From assembly GCA_037013495.1 (NCBI GenBank), contig CM072811.1, positions 48,615,452 through 48,679,451 of the forward strand: 64,000 nucleotides of DNA, written 5' to 3'. The stretch comes from Hippophae tibetana (Eukaryota; Streptophyta; Magnoliopsida; Rosales; Elaeagnaceae). Position 1 is the first letter of the stretch, and the number at the start of each line of letters is the position of its first letter. Positions 38,690 through 52,137 of this stretch are shown here, in pieces. Below the pieces are notes generated by a model. That model searched no databases. It was not told where the DNA came from and saw only the letters and a program-made list of their open reading frames with translations. A program made the position numbers and the translations under genes.

Positions 38690-41600
38690 TCACCGACCGT
38701 CTGTAGAACCAAAACTGTTTGCAAAGCCAGTTGGTTTTTCAGGTATGCTGCTCTGTGTATTATCGCTACTGCTCTGCGTATAGTCACGATTGGCAAAAAA
38801 TGATGATCCCTCCATATTACTGTCTCCTTCGTAAGCCTGCCACTTCTTTAGCGCTTGTGGTAAGGTCATGTTAAGGTTGATTCCATACATGTCTTCAGGA
38901 TCTTCTTGCTCCGATGGTTTCCATACATTAACAAGAGATGCAAGCACGTTGACTGCATGTCCCATATCAGGCCTCTGGTAAGGCTCTCTTGCAGTGCAAT
39001 GACCAGCCAATTCAGCAACCATGTTGATACTAGCAATAGTTTCCTCATTCACATCCATTTCGGGGTCAATGGCTTTCGGAAATGCATCCTTGGTTAAAAT
39101 TATTCTACGGAACCAAGTGACAAGATGCAAGCTCTCTTCCGGCTGGCTTTCATCAATTGCCTTTCTTCCAGTTATCAACTCCATCAGAATCACTCCAAAG
39201 CTATACACATCCACTTTGGTAGTCACTCTTCCAGTTGCTGCACAATTATCCATTAAAATTTAATTGAGTGCCTCAAAGATTGAACATCTGATCAGATGCA
39301 TGAATGGAAAATAAGCTCTTGTTCCATGAATGCACAAGGATTAAAAACAAAAGAAATCAATTAATAATTAGTTGTCGGGGAAGCATATTATCATTCAATG
39401 CTTAGGAAATTCAGTGAAAAAGAAAAAGTCTATTAAATATGCTACCAACTAGCATTTGATTAAAAGGGAGCATCAAGACAAACAAGGATTCATTCTTTGA
39501 GAGTAACATGAGAATAGGGTCTCTCACTGGATTTTTACCTCTACAATGATCTTAAACTTTATAATTGCAACGGCCATAGTTACAAATAAGGGTACAAATT
39601 TTTATTAGAGGGCATATAAAAGAAGACTAGAAGTAAATTAATCTCTAATATAACGTGTGAATATGGACTCTTGATAAGCCAGACACAATGATCCAAATAA
39701 TATGAGAACAAATATTGCAAGCAGTACAGGGTAACTGAAAAGACTTTGATAGCATGCAAGTTTACACATGTTGTTACAGGCATATAGAAAGTTCTATACT
39801 TCAAATGTGATTTCATTTCCAACTTGATACCAAACAATATATGGATTATGTATCTTAAACCTGTGAACTGTTATTAATGAAAATGTCAGATGGCAAAGGG
39901 ATAAATAAATCAAACATGACTAAATAAACTTGACTCTACTATTGGTATGTTAGAAGAAGCTAAGTGCTTCTTTGGAGCCAAGAGTGTCTTTTTCTTCGGT
40001 TCGAATGAATATGAATATACCAGTTGGCATTTGGCAATTGCTGTGGAAGACGCTCTGAAAACTATGAAGTATCTTTGTCCTTCATTTGATTTAGTCTAGA
40101 AACTACAGGCTTTTTGATGCAGGGGTTCATTCATGAAATAAGACTTTCATGTTTGATCAGTAACTGTTTTCTATTTTTTTAACATTTAAATCTTACAAAT
40201 ATGCAGAAAAATGCTCATCAATGATTACCTGCATATTCAGGAGCAAGGTAGCCAAATGTTCCAGCAAGTCTTGTCTCAATTGAGGCTTTTCCATCAGGAG
40301 CAAGACGAACCAGTCCAAAATCTGCAACTTTTGCCCTCATGTCGTCTCCAAGAAGAATGTTTGATGGTTTAAGATCCCTATGAATAAAACTCTGAGCCGC
40401 TAAACCATGTAGATATTCTACACCTCTGGCAACATCCAATGCAATGATCAGCCTTCTTGACCATTCAAGCGGCTTTAGTGCTTCCTCTTTCCAATGGAAA
40501 AGAAATCTACTAAGAGTCCCCTGAGGCATGTATTCATAGACAAGAAGCTTCTCATTTCCATCCAAGCAATATCCAAGGAGTGCAACCAAATGTCGATGCC
40601 TAACTTTTGTAAGAACTGCAATCTCTGACTTGAACTCATTAATACCTTTGTCAACCATTATTCCAGACTCCATCCTCTTCACTGCAATTTTTGTTCCATC
40701 ATGCAACTCTCCTTTGTAAACAGTTCCAAAACCACCCTTTCCTAATATATTATCTTTGCTGAAATTATTGGTCACATTCCTTAGCACTTGGACGGAAATA
40801 GTCATACTTCCACCCTCAACAAAGTGAAGATCATTGTGTGCACCACTCATAGTGCTATTGTTATCACTCCAACTGCTGTTAACTGCCGAGTTTGCACCTT
40901 TTACAGCCTCTTCATTGCCAGCGTGCATCCCAAATGTACCCGGACCTTGTCCTTTAGCAGACTGTTTTCGTTTTTTACTGACCAAACAAAAAGCAGCAGC
41001 CCCAATAACTAACACTCCTCCAATACCGCCTAAGACAGCTCCAACAACTTTCCCAGTGTTAGTCTTCTTGCTACTATCACTTCTGTCACTGGGACCTGAA
41101 GGTGAACCGGGTGATGCTGGCACCGGATAACTACTATGATCCTTGCCAATATCAGGGTTCCCAGTCGTCTTGACAACCACATTTTGCTTAAAAGAAGGTA
41201 CTTTACCATAGAGTTTATTGTTTGAAACATCTAGCTCGACAAGATTAGGCAGAGATGTTAGCTCGGGTGGTATAGTACCAAAAATACTGTTGTCTGACAG
41301 AATCAATCTTTTCAATGAAGTGATCAAAGAAAAATTAGAAGAAATTGTACCCACAAGACCCATGTTACGAAAATTTATAGTTGTAATGTCAGCCCCTGTA
41401 CATGTAATTCCCTTCCAGCTACCACTACTGCTTTTACTATTACCAGAACCACAAGGATCATTACCTTGCCAATTCTTAGCAAAATCAACAGGGTAACCAA
41501 AATATTTCACGATTGAAAGCAAAATATCAACACGGGAATCACAGGGCTGACCAGGAACATCAAGACAAAAGCTATTACTACCTGGCCTCATATCCACAAA

Positions 41601-42542
41601 AACACCTTTTTTGAACACAGGAGTTGGTCCTTGTAGATTATTATTTGTCAGATTGACAATCATGAGGCTTGGGAGATTCCCTAAAGAGGGTGGAACGATT
41701 CCAGTCATCTGATTATCCCTCACACTAAAATTTGTCAAGCTTTGCAAGTTGGAAAGGTCTGGTATAGGACCAGTAAATTGATTCATTTGAAGCCAAATTG
41801 ATTGCAAAGAAGTCATATTCTGTAACACCCCGATTGAACCATTAAGCTTATTATTACTCAATCGCCCATTTAACCAAAGGTATTGAATACTAGAACCCGC
41901 AAAACTAGGGGGCAATTCACCTTCAAGATTATTGTATGACAATTTCAATTCTGTCAAACTTGGAAAATTATTTCCCCACATCATATCTGGGATCTTTCCG
42001 TACAAATTAGCACTCATTGCAGAGAAAGACTTAAGTGCAGAAGCACTTTTAAGACTATCAGGAATTGTCCATGGTGAAAAAGCATTATCACTGATACTAA
42101 TTGTCTCTAAAGAAGTCAATCCATTAAAGAAATCAGAAGGAAATGAAGAGAACATGTTGTTATGAGCAAGCAACATCCGAAATGAACTCAAACCTGAAAA
42201 ACTCGGAAAATCACCAGACAGTCTATTAAACTGTACCTCAAATTGCTCCAACGACGTAAGGTTTCTGATTTCAGGAGGGAGTTTGCCTTGAAGATTCTGA
42301 TTACCCAACTGAATTTTGTAAACCCTATTGTTCTTATTGCACGAAACACCTTGCCAACTACAGAAATTGGGACCAGACCAACCTTTATAACCTATGCTCT
42401 TCCTCAGAGCATCCATGGCTGCCCCATCGTCGATAGGCTGAGACTCCACTTGCAAAGACAAAAATAAGAGGAACAAAAAGAAACATAAAATGGACAAAAA
42501 CCTAGTATCCCACGAACCCAGATGAGGTTTCTTGATCCTCAT
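38690..42542 (-). CDS. TMK1-like: TMK1-type leucine-rich-repeat receptor kinase
   Basis: Two exons: 40,229-42,542 and 38,690-39,237, giving 953 residues. Plasma-membrane receptor kinase of the TMK family, which in Arabidopsis works in auxin signalling and cell expansion, including with auxin-binding protein at the cell surface. The order is: signal peptide (about 1-34); LRR N-cap with paired Cys (CSWQGVSC, 61-68); first LRR block; an island around [10 protein letters not shown] and NDPC..GITC (325-381); a second short LRR block (to about 450); Pro/Ser-rich juxtamembrane region; membrane helix (about 499-521); and kinase with [11 protein letters not shown] (601-611), Lys622, HRDLKPSN (721-728) and DFG (741-743). 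The C-terminal tail [20 protein letters not shown] is the TMK signature and the protein ends SFGSTDGR. Length and domain order match the family (about 940). The paralogue number is not certain. Confidence 0.94.
39238..40228 (-). other. Intron of the TMK gene
   Basis: On the minus strand the donor is GCAG|GTAATC and the acceptor TGTGCAG|CAACTGG. The join is in phase 1 and restores [20 protein letters not shown] across the kinase activation segment, the position where TMK genes carry their intron. The 991-bp intron holds no recognised gene. Confidence 0.92.
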
Positions 42543-45280
42543 ATCGTTTTCTTGGAAAACTCAGAAAGTAAGTGTCAGAAAAAAAGACCCAGCTGGTTTT
42601 TTAGACAAGGTAAAAGGTGATATATAGATATGCAATTTATTTTGACGCCGTGATTGATAAATTACATTCCTCAGCCATGGGAATGAAAGGAGAAAGAAAA
42701 GGAGTGAAAATTGGGAATATGGGAGAAGAACAGGCACTGATTGAGGAAGAAAATTGAATAAGAAAGAGAATGAAGAAAAGGCAAGTATGAATTGGTGTGG
42801 CTTTCCAATACACTATGGATATTGTGTTTGGATACAGACAAATAAAATATAGTTGGCAATTTATTTTACACGTATCTTTCTTAAGTTTTTTTTTTTATTA
42901 TTATTTTGTTAGGACTTGTAAGTTTTATTTAATATATATAATATATTTTTTATTTAAATCATTTTATTCTCCCATAAAAAAGAAAGAAAAACTGAATTAT
43001 TATATAAATCAATTATTTCACACATATTTGATTTTAACTTCCTTTAAGGACATATTTTTTTATGTTATTAAATATATATATATATATATTATATTTTTAA
43101 ATTATATAAAAAATATATATACATCTCATAAAAAATTATGAAAATAAATTTTATATACAAATTATATATTATAATTAAAAAATAATTATTCTAGTCTTTT
43201 CTTCGTACATATTACCATATTACTGTCAAGTTTTATCTTCTTCTCTTTTTTTCAACCGAATATTTTAAGCACATTATTTTCCTTTTAATTTATAATTATT
43301 TATGTCAATTTTTTATAATTTTGTGATACATATCTAAAATATTATTGGTTATATTATAACAATAATTTATATCATATATTGATTGGTTAAATAAAATACG
43401 AATTTAATTAAATTTGATGTTTTTTTGTTATTGATTAGTTATAATAACATTATTTCATGTAATGATATTTGTACTATTAAACTTTAATATCATTAAAAAT
43501 ATTTTTTAATTCATAAAAAAATACAATTAATAATTTATGTTAGATTGTAATAATTTATGTTATTCTATTTCTATTTAGTTTTGATTTAAAGTCGTTTTTA
43601 AAGATGAATTAAATTTAATTTATGTTAAAATTATATCAATTTAAATTAAATTAATTTACGTTAATTCAAACTATTTTAATTTATACAAAAATACGTTGTG
43701 ACTTGAGTTTGACTTAGTATCTTTATCTATTTAGATTTTATTTTTTTAATTCTTTTAATTGTATGAAGTTTGTTTTAACAAATAAATTATTTGAATTCCA
43801 ATTTTAATCATATGTGTTTATGTTGGGTGATATTTAAAAAACAATATTTTATGTAAATTAATATACAATTTGACTGCATGTACAAATTAAATTAAATATT
43901 TAGTAATAAAAGTCAGCTAGATTTTATCTTACATCAAACTGTATGCTTCGAATAACTTAAAACTATTAAAAAAATAGTCCTGCTATTAATCAATTACTAA
44001 GTGTGATTTACATCTTTATAAAAAATAATTGATGATACTAAATAATTTGATTAATTTATTTAAATTAAAAAATATGATTCAATCACTCAAATTTAAATTA
44101 AATTAGATTTGTAGATTTTATAATCAAATCAGAATTGGATTGAAAATTATACGATCCGTTCAAATTTAAACTTGATTTTATAATTCATAGTATCCGATCC
44201 AGATTGAATTATTATTAAATTATAAATAAATACATATTTTATTTTATAATATTATATTTAAATATTATGTATACCATAATTATATTAGATTATTATTTTA
44301 ACTTAAAATATAAATATAAATATTTATAATAATTTAATAATTATACCGATATATTTTTTATTTTTTAGTTGTGACTATTTACTATAAAAAGTAATATTGT
44401 TATAAAAATATCAATTTAAAATTTAAATTTATGTATGTGGTGTTTCATATATGATAATATTTATAAATAAATTTAAATATTAATCTTATCAGTTCAAATT
44501 TGAATTGGTTCGGATGATTATATCATTGGATTAAATTCAGATTAAAAATATTTAAATCCGTTCGAATTTAATTAGATTCAAACTGATCAAAAATAGAAAG
44601 TATAAATCTACTCTTTGACGCAATATAGTACAAAATAAAAAAATTAACTTATTTGTTTAAATAAAATTTTTATATTTAAAATTGATTACACTTAATTATA
44701 CATTTTTTTATAAAACTATATTTTTTTATGGTGTTATTATTTATTAGTTTAAGAGTATAATCTGCATTAATCATATTATTTTTTTCTTTTAAAAAATTTT
44801 TTACATTAATTTTAAAATTTAATGACCATCAAATCATAATATATTCTAAAAAGAAAAAAATGCATAATTTCTCGTTTTTTTCCCTTCTAATTTCTCGTTT
44901 TAATGAGCATTAATAAGAGCACGAGTGGTTGTAAAGTATGTAACCGCTATTTTAAAAACTACTTACTGACTTCACATGGTAGCTTATGGCTTACTAACTT
45001 CTAAATTTTATGCCTACAGGCTGCGCACCAACAATGCCTGAGAGAAAGAAAAAAAAAGAGTAGGTATATTCATATAACTTAAAATATTATTAATAGTAAG
45101 GATAAAATAAATTTATTATACAATTCAATGATTTTATTTTAAAAAATTGTAACAATATCATTAAAATAATAATAATAATATATAGGTTTGTGCATGTTCT
45201 TACTGTCTAAAGAATGTTTAATTTTATGTTAAGAAAATAGGCATTAATTTTCCTAAGAAGAAAAAAAAGAATAGGCATTT
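42543..45280. other. TMK promoter region and gene-free spacer
   Basis: The first several hundred bases should hold the TMK promoter and leader; no motif is decisive. Further out the sequence is A/T-rich. At about 44,050-44,600, blocks such as ATACGATCCGTTCAAATTTA and TTAAATCCGTTCGAATTTAA lie in roughly opposite orientation, like the ends of a decayed small inverted-repeat element. Confidence 0.45.
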
Positions 45281-45625
45281 TAATTAATGTCCAAATTCCT
45301 TCTTTTGTTCTACCGCCGCATATATATACTCTACGGCTGCATGGATTTGAGTTCTCAGTTTTGCTGGTTTAGATTGGCCTTTTACTGTTGCTGGTTTATC
45401 CAGAAGGCTTTTAATCACTTGGACTCATCTTGTCGATCCGTAAGTTTCCTTTTTCTTAGTTTATGGTCAAATCGGATTGTATATAGGATGTAATATTATG
45501 ATGAGGATGATTCTTTCGAAGATCAGCGATCGCCGGCCCTCCGAGTACTATGAAATGGAGGTTTGCAAGCCTTTGTTTCATGATGATAAGATGTTATGTT
45601 TGGTTTTATTTTTTTCTTTTGCCTT
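45281..45625 (+). promoter_or_regulatory. Orphan promoter and first-exon-like island
   Basis: A less AT-rich island. A TATA-type TATATATA at 45,321-45,328 is followed by sequence with a good splice donor (GATCC|GTAAGTTT, donor at 45,440). Further on comes an ATG reading MILSKISDRRPSEYYEME before another possible donor at GAAATGGAG|GTTTGC. No downstream exons were found before the spacer resumes. It could be the start of an unrecognised gene with small exons, a captured gene fragment or a non-coding transcript. Confidence 0.3.
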
Positions 45626-45889
45626 TTTGTTTATTTAGGATTTTGGCAGGATTGGTTGTGTAATTTTGCTTTTATATATTTTCTGTTTTGTTACATAGCA
45701 AATGTTGATAAATACATTAATTTTTTTGAAAAATAATAAAAATATTATTTTAATTATAAAAATAACATCTTTAATGTCGAATTCATATAATTATACTGTT
45801 AAAAAAAATCTAATATATAATTTTACATCTAATACCATATAATTAAATATCGTTTAAATTAAAATATAATTATTTAGATCAAATTTATA

Positions 45890-46145
45890 GTTAGAAACCT
45901 ACGCTACATGAGACAAGGATATTTAACCGTCTTCTCTACACGACGTACAAAAGTGGACATTAGTGTCACGGTAAGACTGCGGTAGAAACTAAGATTTAAA
46001 CACATAAAAACTAGGCACAATTCTGATACAAAGTTAAAAATTTAGACTTAACTCAACTTAATAAGATATCGTTAAGTTAAGTGTTACTCAAACTTATAAG
46101 TAACTATATTGTTTTTTTCTTAGTACGTGACAAAAATACTTAACA
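45890..46145 (-). mobile_element. TRIM element, copy 3 (partly deleted)
   Basis: Read on the minus strand, a full LTR at 46,033-46,145 starts TGTTAAGTATTTTTGTCAC and contains ACTTATAAGTTTGAG and AACTTAACGATATCTTATT. It is followed by a mutated primer site TTTGTATCAGAATTG, then an interior. The second LTR is reduced to about 39 bp (45,890-45,928), keeping only its start (GGTTAAATATCCTTGTCTCA) and its end (GGTTTCTAAC). It belongs to the same family as the two copies at 27.5 and 29.9 kb. Confidence 0.8.
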
Positions 46146-47064
46146 TTTATATTAAATATTTTTTTGATTAAATTTTAAAAATATTTTTAGATGATTTTTT
46201 ATTATTATAAATTTTAAAAATATTAAAACAATAATAAACTAATTTGGCGATGAAGTGGAGAATTTTTGTCTAAGTTTGGATTCTTTTCGAGCATATAATA
46301 TTTGTAATCATACCTTGGATAGAAGAATAAAATCTTTTGACTGAAGAATCATATAATATAATACTTCGTACTTATTATACCGTACTTAGAAAAATATTAA
46401 ATTTTACCCAGTGATAAAAAAGAAGACCTACTTCATCCATTAAGGGGCCTATTATTAACCTAATTAAAGCTTAAACATCTATTATTAGCTCATAAAGTAA
46501 GAACCCTCGTTGACCCAATTGATATATTTCACTGGTCAGAATCTTCACCAACCAACGACATAATTCATGAATATCCCATACAATTACTTACATAAACTCG
46601 TGAAGCACAACTCGTACATGCATGGTGACATCCCGTAAGACCTCCACTATCAGCCCCCAAGTTAATGTCTAATTCATCCCTCCATTAGCCCGATTGTTAA
46701 GTATAATTAGTTAACTAATTAATTGTACTTTGAATTGAATCATACAAAGAGTTCAATGAACACCTTAGTTTTAGAATTTCACCAATAATAATAACCATGT
46801 GTACCAACCCTTTAATATAAATAAATAAAGAGACTTTTCTAACCATATTAGGTTGTAATCTTATTAACGTGACTTAAATAATTATTTTTTACGTAACTTA
46901 ATGCAAATTTATTAGTCAGGTATCTTAATTAATTTTATTGTATTTAATAGTTTTACATTAAATTTATTAAATTAAACCACTTTTTTTAACCAAAATAACT
47001 TCCACATAAAAAAATGATCGTATAGTCTTATAGTTGCATTATTTAAAAAATTGTTTGTTATTAT

Positions 47065-47068
<4 letters not shown>

Positions 47069-47152
<84 letters not shown>
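47069..47152. repeat. (AT)n microsatellite, about 84 bases
   Basis: Perfect alternating AT repeat after a short TTATTATTAT run; the longest AT repeat in the window. Confidence 0.95.
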
Positions 47153-47155
<3 letters not shown>

Positions 47156-48272
47156 ACATGCCCCATAATTATTCTCACTTAAATCTAAGAATATAATATA
47201 TTTTCAAAAAAAAATCACTAATTTAAAAAATAGTTTATAATTTGATAAATCTAATATTTTTTTAGGATTTCAAATTGAAAATTTTTATTACAAAATTGAT
47301 CAACATTATTTAAATTGGGATTAACATTAATTAATTTTTTATTAAATTTTCTATTAGGGTTACAATCCGCCCTTATTGGCAGGTAAACTATTTTTTATTT
47401 TCGAGTCGTATGTGTCAATTTTTTAGGTTATGTTAGGATTTTCGTTTGAAGAGAGCAATATTTTTTATGCTTTTAATAGAATTTCTCTTTTTGGACAAAA
47501 AAAATTATAAACGGACACTTTAAGTGTTTTTATCGCAATTTTAATAATATTTTTTATTAATTATTTTTAAGATAAAAATATTATAGAAATCCCTAAAATT
47601 ATATCATTTATATGATTTAACCTTTTAAATTATAAATTATATATTTAGTCATTTAGTTACAAAAAATATATCAATTAAAGATAAATAATATTATTTTAAT
47701 AATTATTTATTAATTTTTTTATTTTTATATCAAATTAGTAACACACAAGTATTTAACAATAATAAAATCACAATTAATATTAAAAAATTTACAAAATATT
47801 TTTTAAAATTTGTTAATTACTACCATTTTATTTTAATATTTTATTAACTTTTTAATTTTTATTAAGAAACAAAATATATATTTAAATAAATTTATGTTTG
47901 GCTACTATTATTGTTAATATTTTTCTTAATAATTTTATATTAAATTTTATTTTTATTCTTGTTAAAAACTTTATTTTAATAGTGTTTTATTTACGTGATA
48001 AAAAATAATAATATTTTAATAAAAATCTTTAAAGTAATATAGTTTGTTATAAAGTTTGAAATTTTAATATCTGTGATATAATTTTTATAAAAATATTATA
48101 GTTATCAATAAAAAATTTAAAAAAATCATAAAAATTATAAAAACTATCAACATATATTTTTTTTATAAAAATCAAAATAATTAATTACCTATATTTAAAC
48201 TAATTTTTTATTTAATACATATATTTTTAAATGATTATAATATTTATATTAATATGATCGATTAGTTTAAAT

Positions 48273-48278
<6 letters not shown>

Positions 48279-48308
<30 letters not shown>
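48279..48308. repeat. (AT)n microsatellite
   Basis: About 30 bases of alternating AT. Confidence 0.85.
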
Positions 48309-48311
<3 letters not shown>

Positions 48312-49567
48312 CAAAATAATTATTTAAAATCTTTAAAATAATTAAATAAATTATCTAATTATAGTAACTATTGTAAATAAATAAATCTTGATAATATAAA
48401 AAAAATTATTAATATTTTTTCGATTTCTATCGATATTATAACGATATTTTAGTAATAATATCTACAATATCTAAGATATTTTAATAAAAAATATCAAAAC
48501 GATAATTTAACTATAACAATATTCAAACAATTTAACTAAAAGATATATATATCACATCTCAACATCTATACATACAAAATATCATATTGTCTTAACAATA
48601 TCAACAATATTGTTGACATTTTTCATTTTTGCACAAAACCACTAACTCAATCACATAAATCATCTTCTCGAAAAAGAAAAGAAAAAAAAAAAGCCAACAC
48701 TAATCAAAGAAAAAAAAACCAACACTAATCAAAATTTTCATTTGAGTGTGATAGTTAACTATTATAATTCAAGTACTATAATTATAATTATATTTTTCAA
48801 GATACATTTACAAATGGTAAATATTCACACCAATCTTTTAGGTTATATTATTTAGTTTGTGCATTCTTTTAATTTAAAAATAGTGTTTTTTTTATCCCGT
48901 TATTTTTAAGAAAATGACAGAAAAGAGCAAAATCAATCTTTAAGATTTTTTAATTAAATTTATTACATAAATAACATATAACTTCACTAATAGAGGTTAT
49001 AAATGTCATCAATCATTATTCACTAACACTCAACAATAACTCTAATATTTTAGTTTCATTCTCTCTCTCTCTTGTTGATTTTTTTAGTTGGAATCTCTAT
49101 TTTAACATCACATAAATAATAATATTTTAATGTAAATTAATTGAAATTACCCTCTTTCGCAATAATAACAGGATAAAAAAATTAATTTTCTATTCTAAAT
49201 CACTAATGGTTACTCAAGAACTAACCAATATTACTTTGATGACCATTTTCTCTAAATAACATTTGCACTACTACTATGGTATATAAACACAATAACTCTA
49301 ATACCAGGATAAAAAGCTTTATATATTAAGAACTAAGAGACCAAACTGTTCCATCACATGTGAAGAAGCTTCCAATGTTCATCTCATGCTAGTAATGACA
49401 AAATAATTTGATCCTTTGTCCTTGATTACAAACAATTTTTCCTTCCAAATAACACAATGCCTTTTTTTTTTCTCTTTTTCCTGGAGCAAAGAGGACAATC
49501 CTCTAGGCTCTAGATGATCTGTGTTTGTTCAACCTTATTCTCACACAGAGGGCTTCAATAAGAGTTG

Positions 49568-52137
49568 TCACTCCAACGAACTAATTAGGTCATCGAAATT
49601 AAACACTAACCAATCCGCCTTTGCAGCAACAGCAGCTCGAAGTTGAACACCAGCATAGCAAATGAACATGTCAGCACCTCCTGGCCTACGGGCCTATGTA
49701 CGAAAAAGAGGACAATAATTTACATCAAGTAGTAAGCTACAAGATGCAACACAAATGTTGATTCACAGCATGTGTATTTTATCAACCATAAAATAGAAAG
49801 TTTAATACATATGACTAAGCATCATGAATTAGCAGTCTTGAAATTAAAGAATGAAAGATTTAGCAACCTTCTTACTTACCTCAAGATCAGTAGCACCATC
49901 CCCGACCATAACAAGTGCATTGTAGTCATGAGCCTGTACAAGTCACTGAAATCAGATTTGAAAGCAACGTGTTGATCAATAAATTCATATGATGGCTAGT
50001 TGGCTGCTAGACTGACCTTCCTTATTTGTTCGACTGCAGCTGCTTTCCCTCCACTCCTTGAAGTCGGTTCACTTTTGTCAAACCCAAGAAACTCCCCAGA
50101 ACTTCCAAAGAGCAGTTGATTGGCAATAACATTTTCAGGTGGTACTCCAAGGATCGATGCAACAGGCTTCAGAGGAATTACTCAATCAAATACTATTAAA
50201 ACAAAAGAATTATGTTGACATTCACATCTAACTTTATATATAACACGATAACCATACAGGGAATGCAATAATTGCTTCAAATAACTGTAGTACAAATATG
50301 GTTTAGCTTCCTGCCTTACTGACCCAACCAGTTAAAGAATACAGAACTTTTGAAAAGTTAGAGCAATTCACTGAGTCACTTTCATGACCAGTTCAGTTCA
50401 GTTTATTTGATAATATGTCACAAAATTATAATCTTCCAAGTAAAAGGTATCCCGTAACTATAAAGCTCCTTCAAGATCCCTTAGACACATTTCCTAATCA
50501 AAATCATGTGGCTGCGACCACCACAATCTTTAAACATAGGACCCATTTTCTTGACATCCAATATGTAGTTTTTTTGGGTATGTAAGTTATATAAAGATAT
50601 TGAATACACAGTTTCAACAACATATATAACCTTCCATTAAACTTAAAAGAGTTGTCCAATTATTTGGAAGCATACGTTAATCATTTGGCGGAAACCTCCT
50701 GAGATTAGGTAAACGTCCTTCTTCCTAGCCTTCAGTATCTTGAATAACTCTTTTATTCCAGGAGAAAGCCTACAAGAAAAGTGAGAACGCACTCATATTA
50801 TGACTATAAAATACTTGCTGTAATAGGTACGCAAGAAAAGGGGCAAAGAAAGGTAAATAGCGGAAACAAAAATACAACAAATGACTATATATAATGCCAG
50901 AAAACAGGAACATGGTAAAATGGATTGAATTCCTTATAACAGCAATGACTGACCCATTCATTTCTTTTTACCACTTTTGGCAGATGAATGTAACTCCCAA
51001 AATTCATAGCATTGGTTTAATTAGAACAGATAAGGTAATATAGGAATTTAAATCAAAGAATTGATTGGTATAAACATGTAGTATCAAGTACAAAATAATA
51101 TGCCTTTCTAATGTCTAGCCAAAAATAATGGCTTCATTACGTTTCTCCTTTGCAATAGGGTGGCTCAACTATAATTCATAACCCAAGAAGGTTCGCATCT
51201 GTTGGTAATAATTAAAAAAAACAACTTCTCCTTATTAAGTAAACAATAAGCAAATATTGAGCAACATTATTTAAAAACAAATCTTCATACCTCGGAGGCC
51301 TATTCTCAAGGAATTCCTGGACTTGGGACAACGAAGGACTAAACAAGGCTAGTCTGGCAGCCAAGGCATCCTCAAAAGGCACTGTACCACTCATTGCCCT
51401 TTGAAATACCAAATCCAAGATCAGCTATGACAGGTAGAAAATCAACACCAAAAAATGAAAGTATTTCAAAAAATCTGACCTTGCCGTCCATTCTGCAACA
51501 GCCTTTCCAGCTCCACAAAATTCTGCAAGTTCATCGATGCCCTCATCCTGGCACACTGTGCTATCCACATCAAAGCATACAGCGTTGGAATTTTTCCATA
51601 AGTGAATAACCCCTGTAGTATAAGAAAAAATATCAAACAATATTCTTATAGATATGCAATTCAAAGCTACTTGTCAAGAATTAAATATCACTTATAAGAT
51701 AAGATTCACAAAACTCTTGCAACAAGCTGGTTTCATCAATTTTACAATGGAAACAAAACTTAAATTCAGTTATAAAGTTTTAAAAAATGAGAGCAAGCAA
51801 AATTCAGCCAAGAGTTATAGGGGTTCATATCATTCTGCACGTGGAGATGAAAATAGCACTACATTGAATTTAAAACCAAAACGTGTAAATATAAGTCATA
51901 TTCAAATTGTCTGTATAAACCTTCTGATGGTTGCTTGTTCGCGAAGTGGCTTGGAGTTGATGCGTCCAATGGTTGAACTGAAGCAACAACAGAGCTGAAT
52001 GATTTCTTTATCCCAAAGTAACATCTTGACGAAAGTTGCTGAGGTTTTAGTGAAAATGCAGGAAGAAATGTATGATGAAATTTTATAGAATGAGTAGGAA
52101 TTTTGGAGATTCTCAAAGAACCTACTAAACCTTCCAT
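49568..52137 (-). CDS. PSP: Phosphoserine phosphatase, chloroplast
   Basis: Catalyses the last step of the phosphorylated serine pathway, 3-phosphoserine to serine, in plastids. Seven coding exons on the minus strand: 51,921-52,137; 51,480-51,612; 51,291-51,398; 50,676-50,769; 50,017-50,166; 49,880-49,933; 49,568-49,693. All joins have GT-AG borders and keep the frame, giving 293 residues against about 295 in Arabidopsis. The first exon is a plastid-type transit peptide ending VVASVQPLDAS. The mature enzyme is a HAD hydrolase with FDVDSTVC (nucleophile and acid Asp), DEGIDELAEFCGAGKAVAEW, the cap stretch PFEDALAARLALF, VYLISGGFRQMI, FGFD-type GEFLGFDKSEPTSRSGGK and VMVGDGATDLE. It ends DDLISSLE. 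The start at 52,137 gives the expected transit peptide. Confidence 0.95.

Larger units (their letters stand above)
46146..49300. other. Gene-free AT-rich spacer
   Basis: AT microsatellites at 47,069-47,152 and 48,279-48,308. The stretch 46,420-46,850 is less AT-rich but contains no coding sequence I recognise. Beyond 47.2 kb it is almost pure A/T. Confidence 0.5.

Noticed and set aside
42797-43141. 114-codon + strand frame upstream of the TMK gene
   Set aside because: Low-complexity Phe/Tyr/Ile composition from A/T-rich spacer; no family resemblance.
46972-47178. 68-codon minus-strand frame rich in Tyr-Ile
   Set aside because: It is the translation of an AT dinucleotide repeat; not a gene.
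51654-51998. 114-codon + strand frame overlapping PSP
   Set aside because: Antisense to PSP intron 1 and part of exon 1; explained by PSP.
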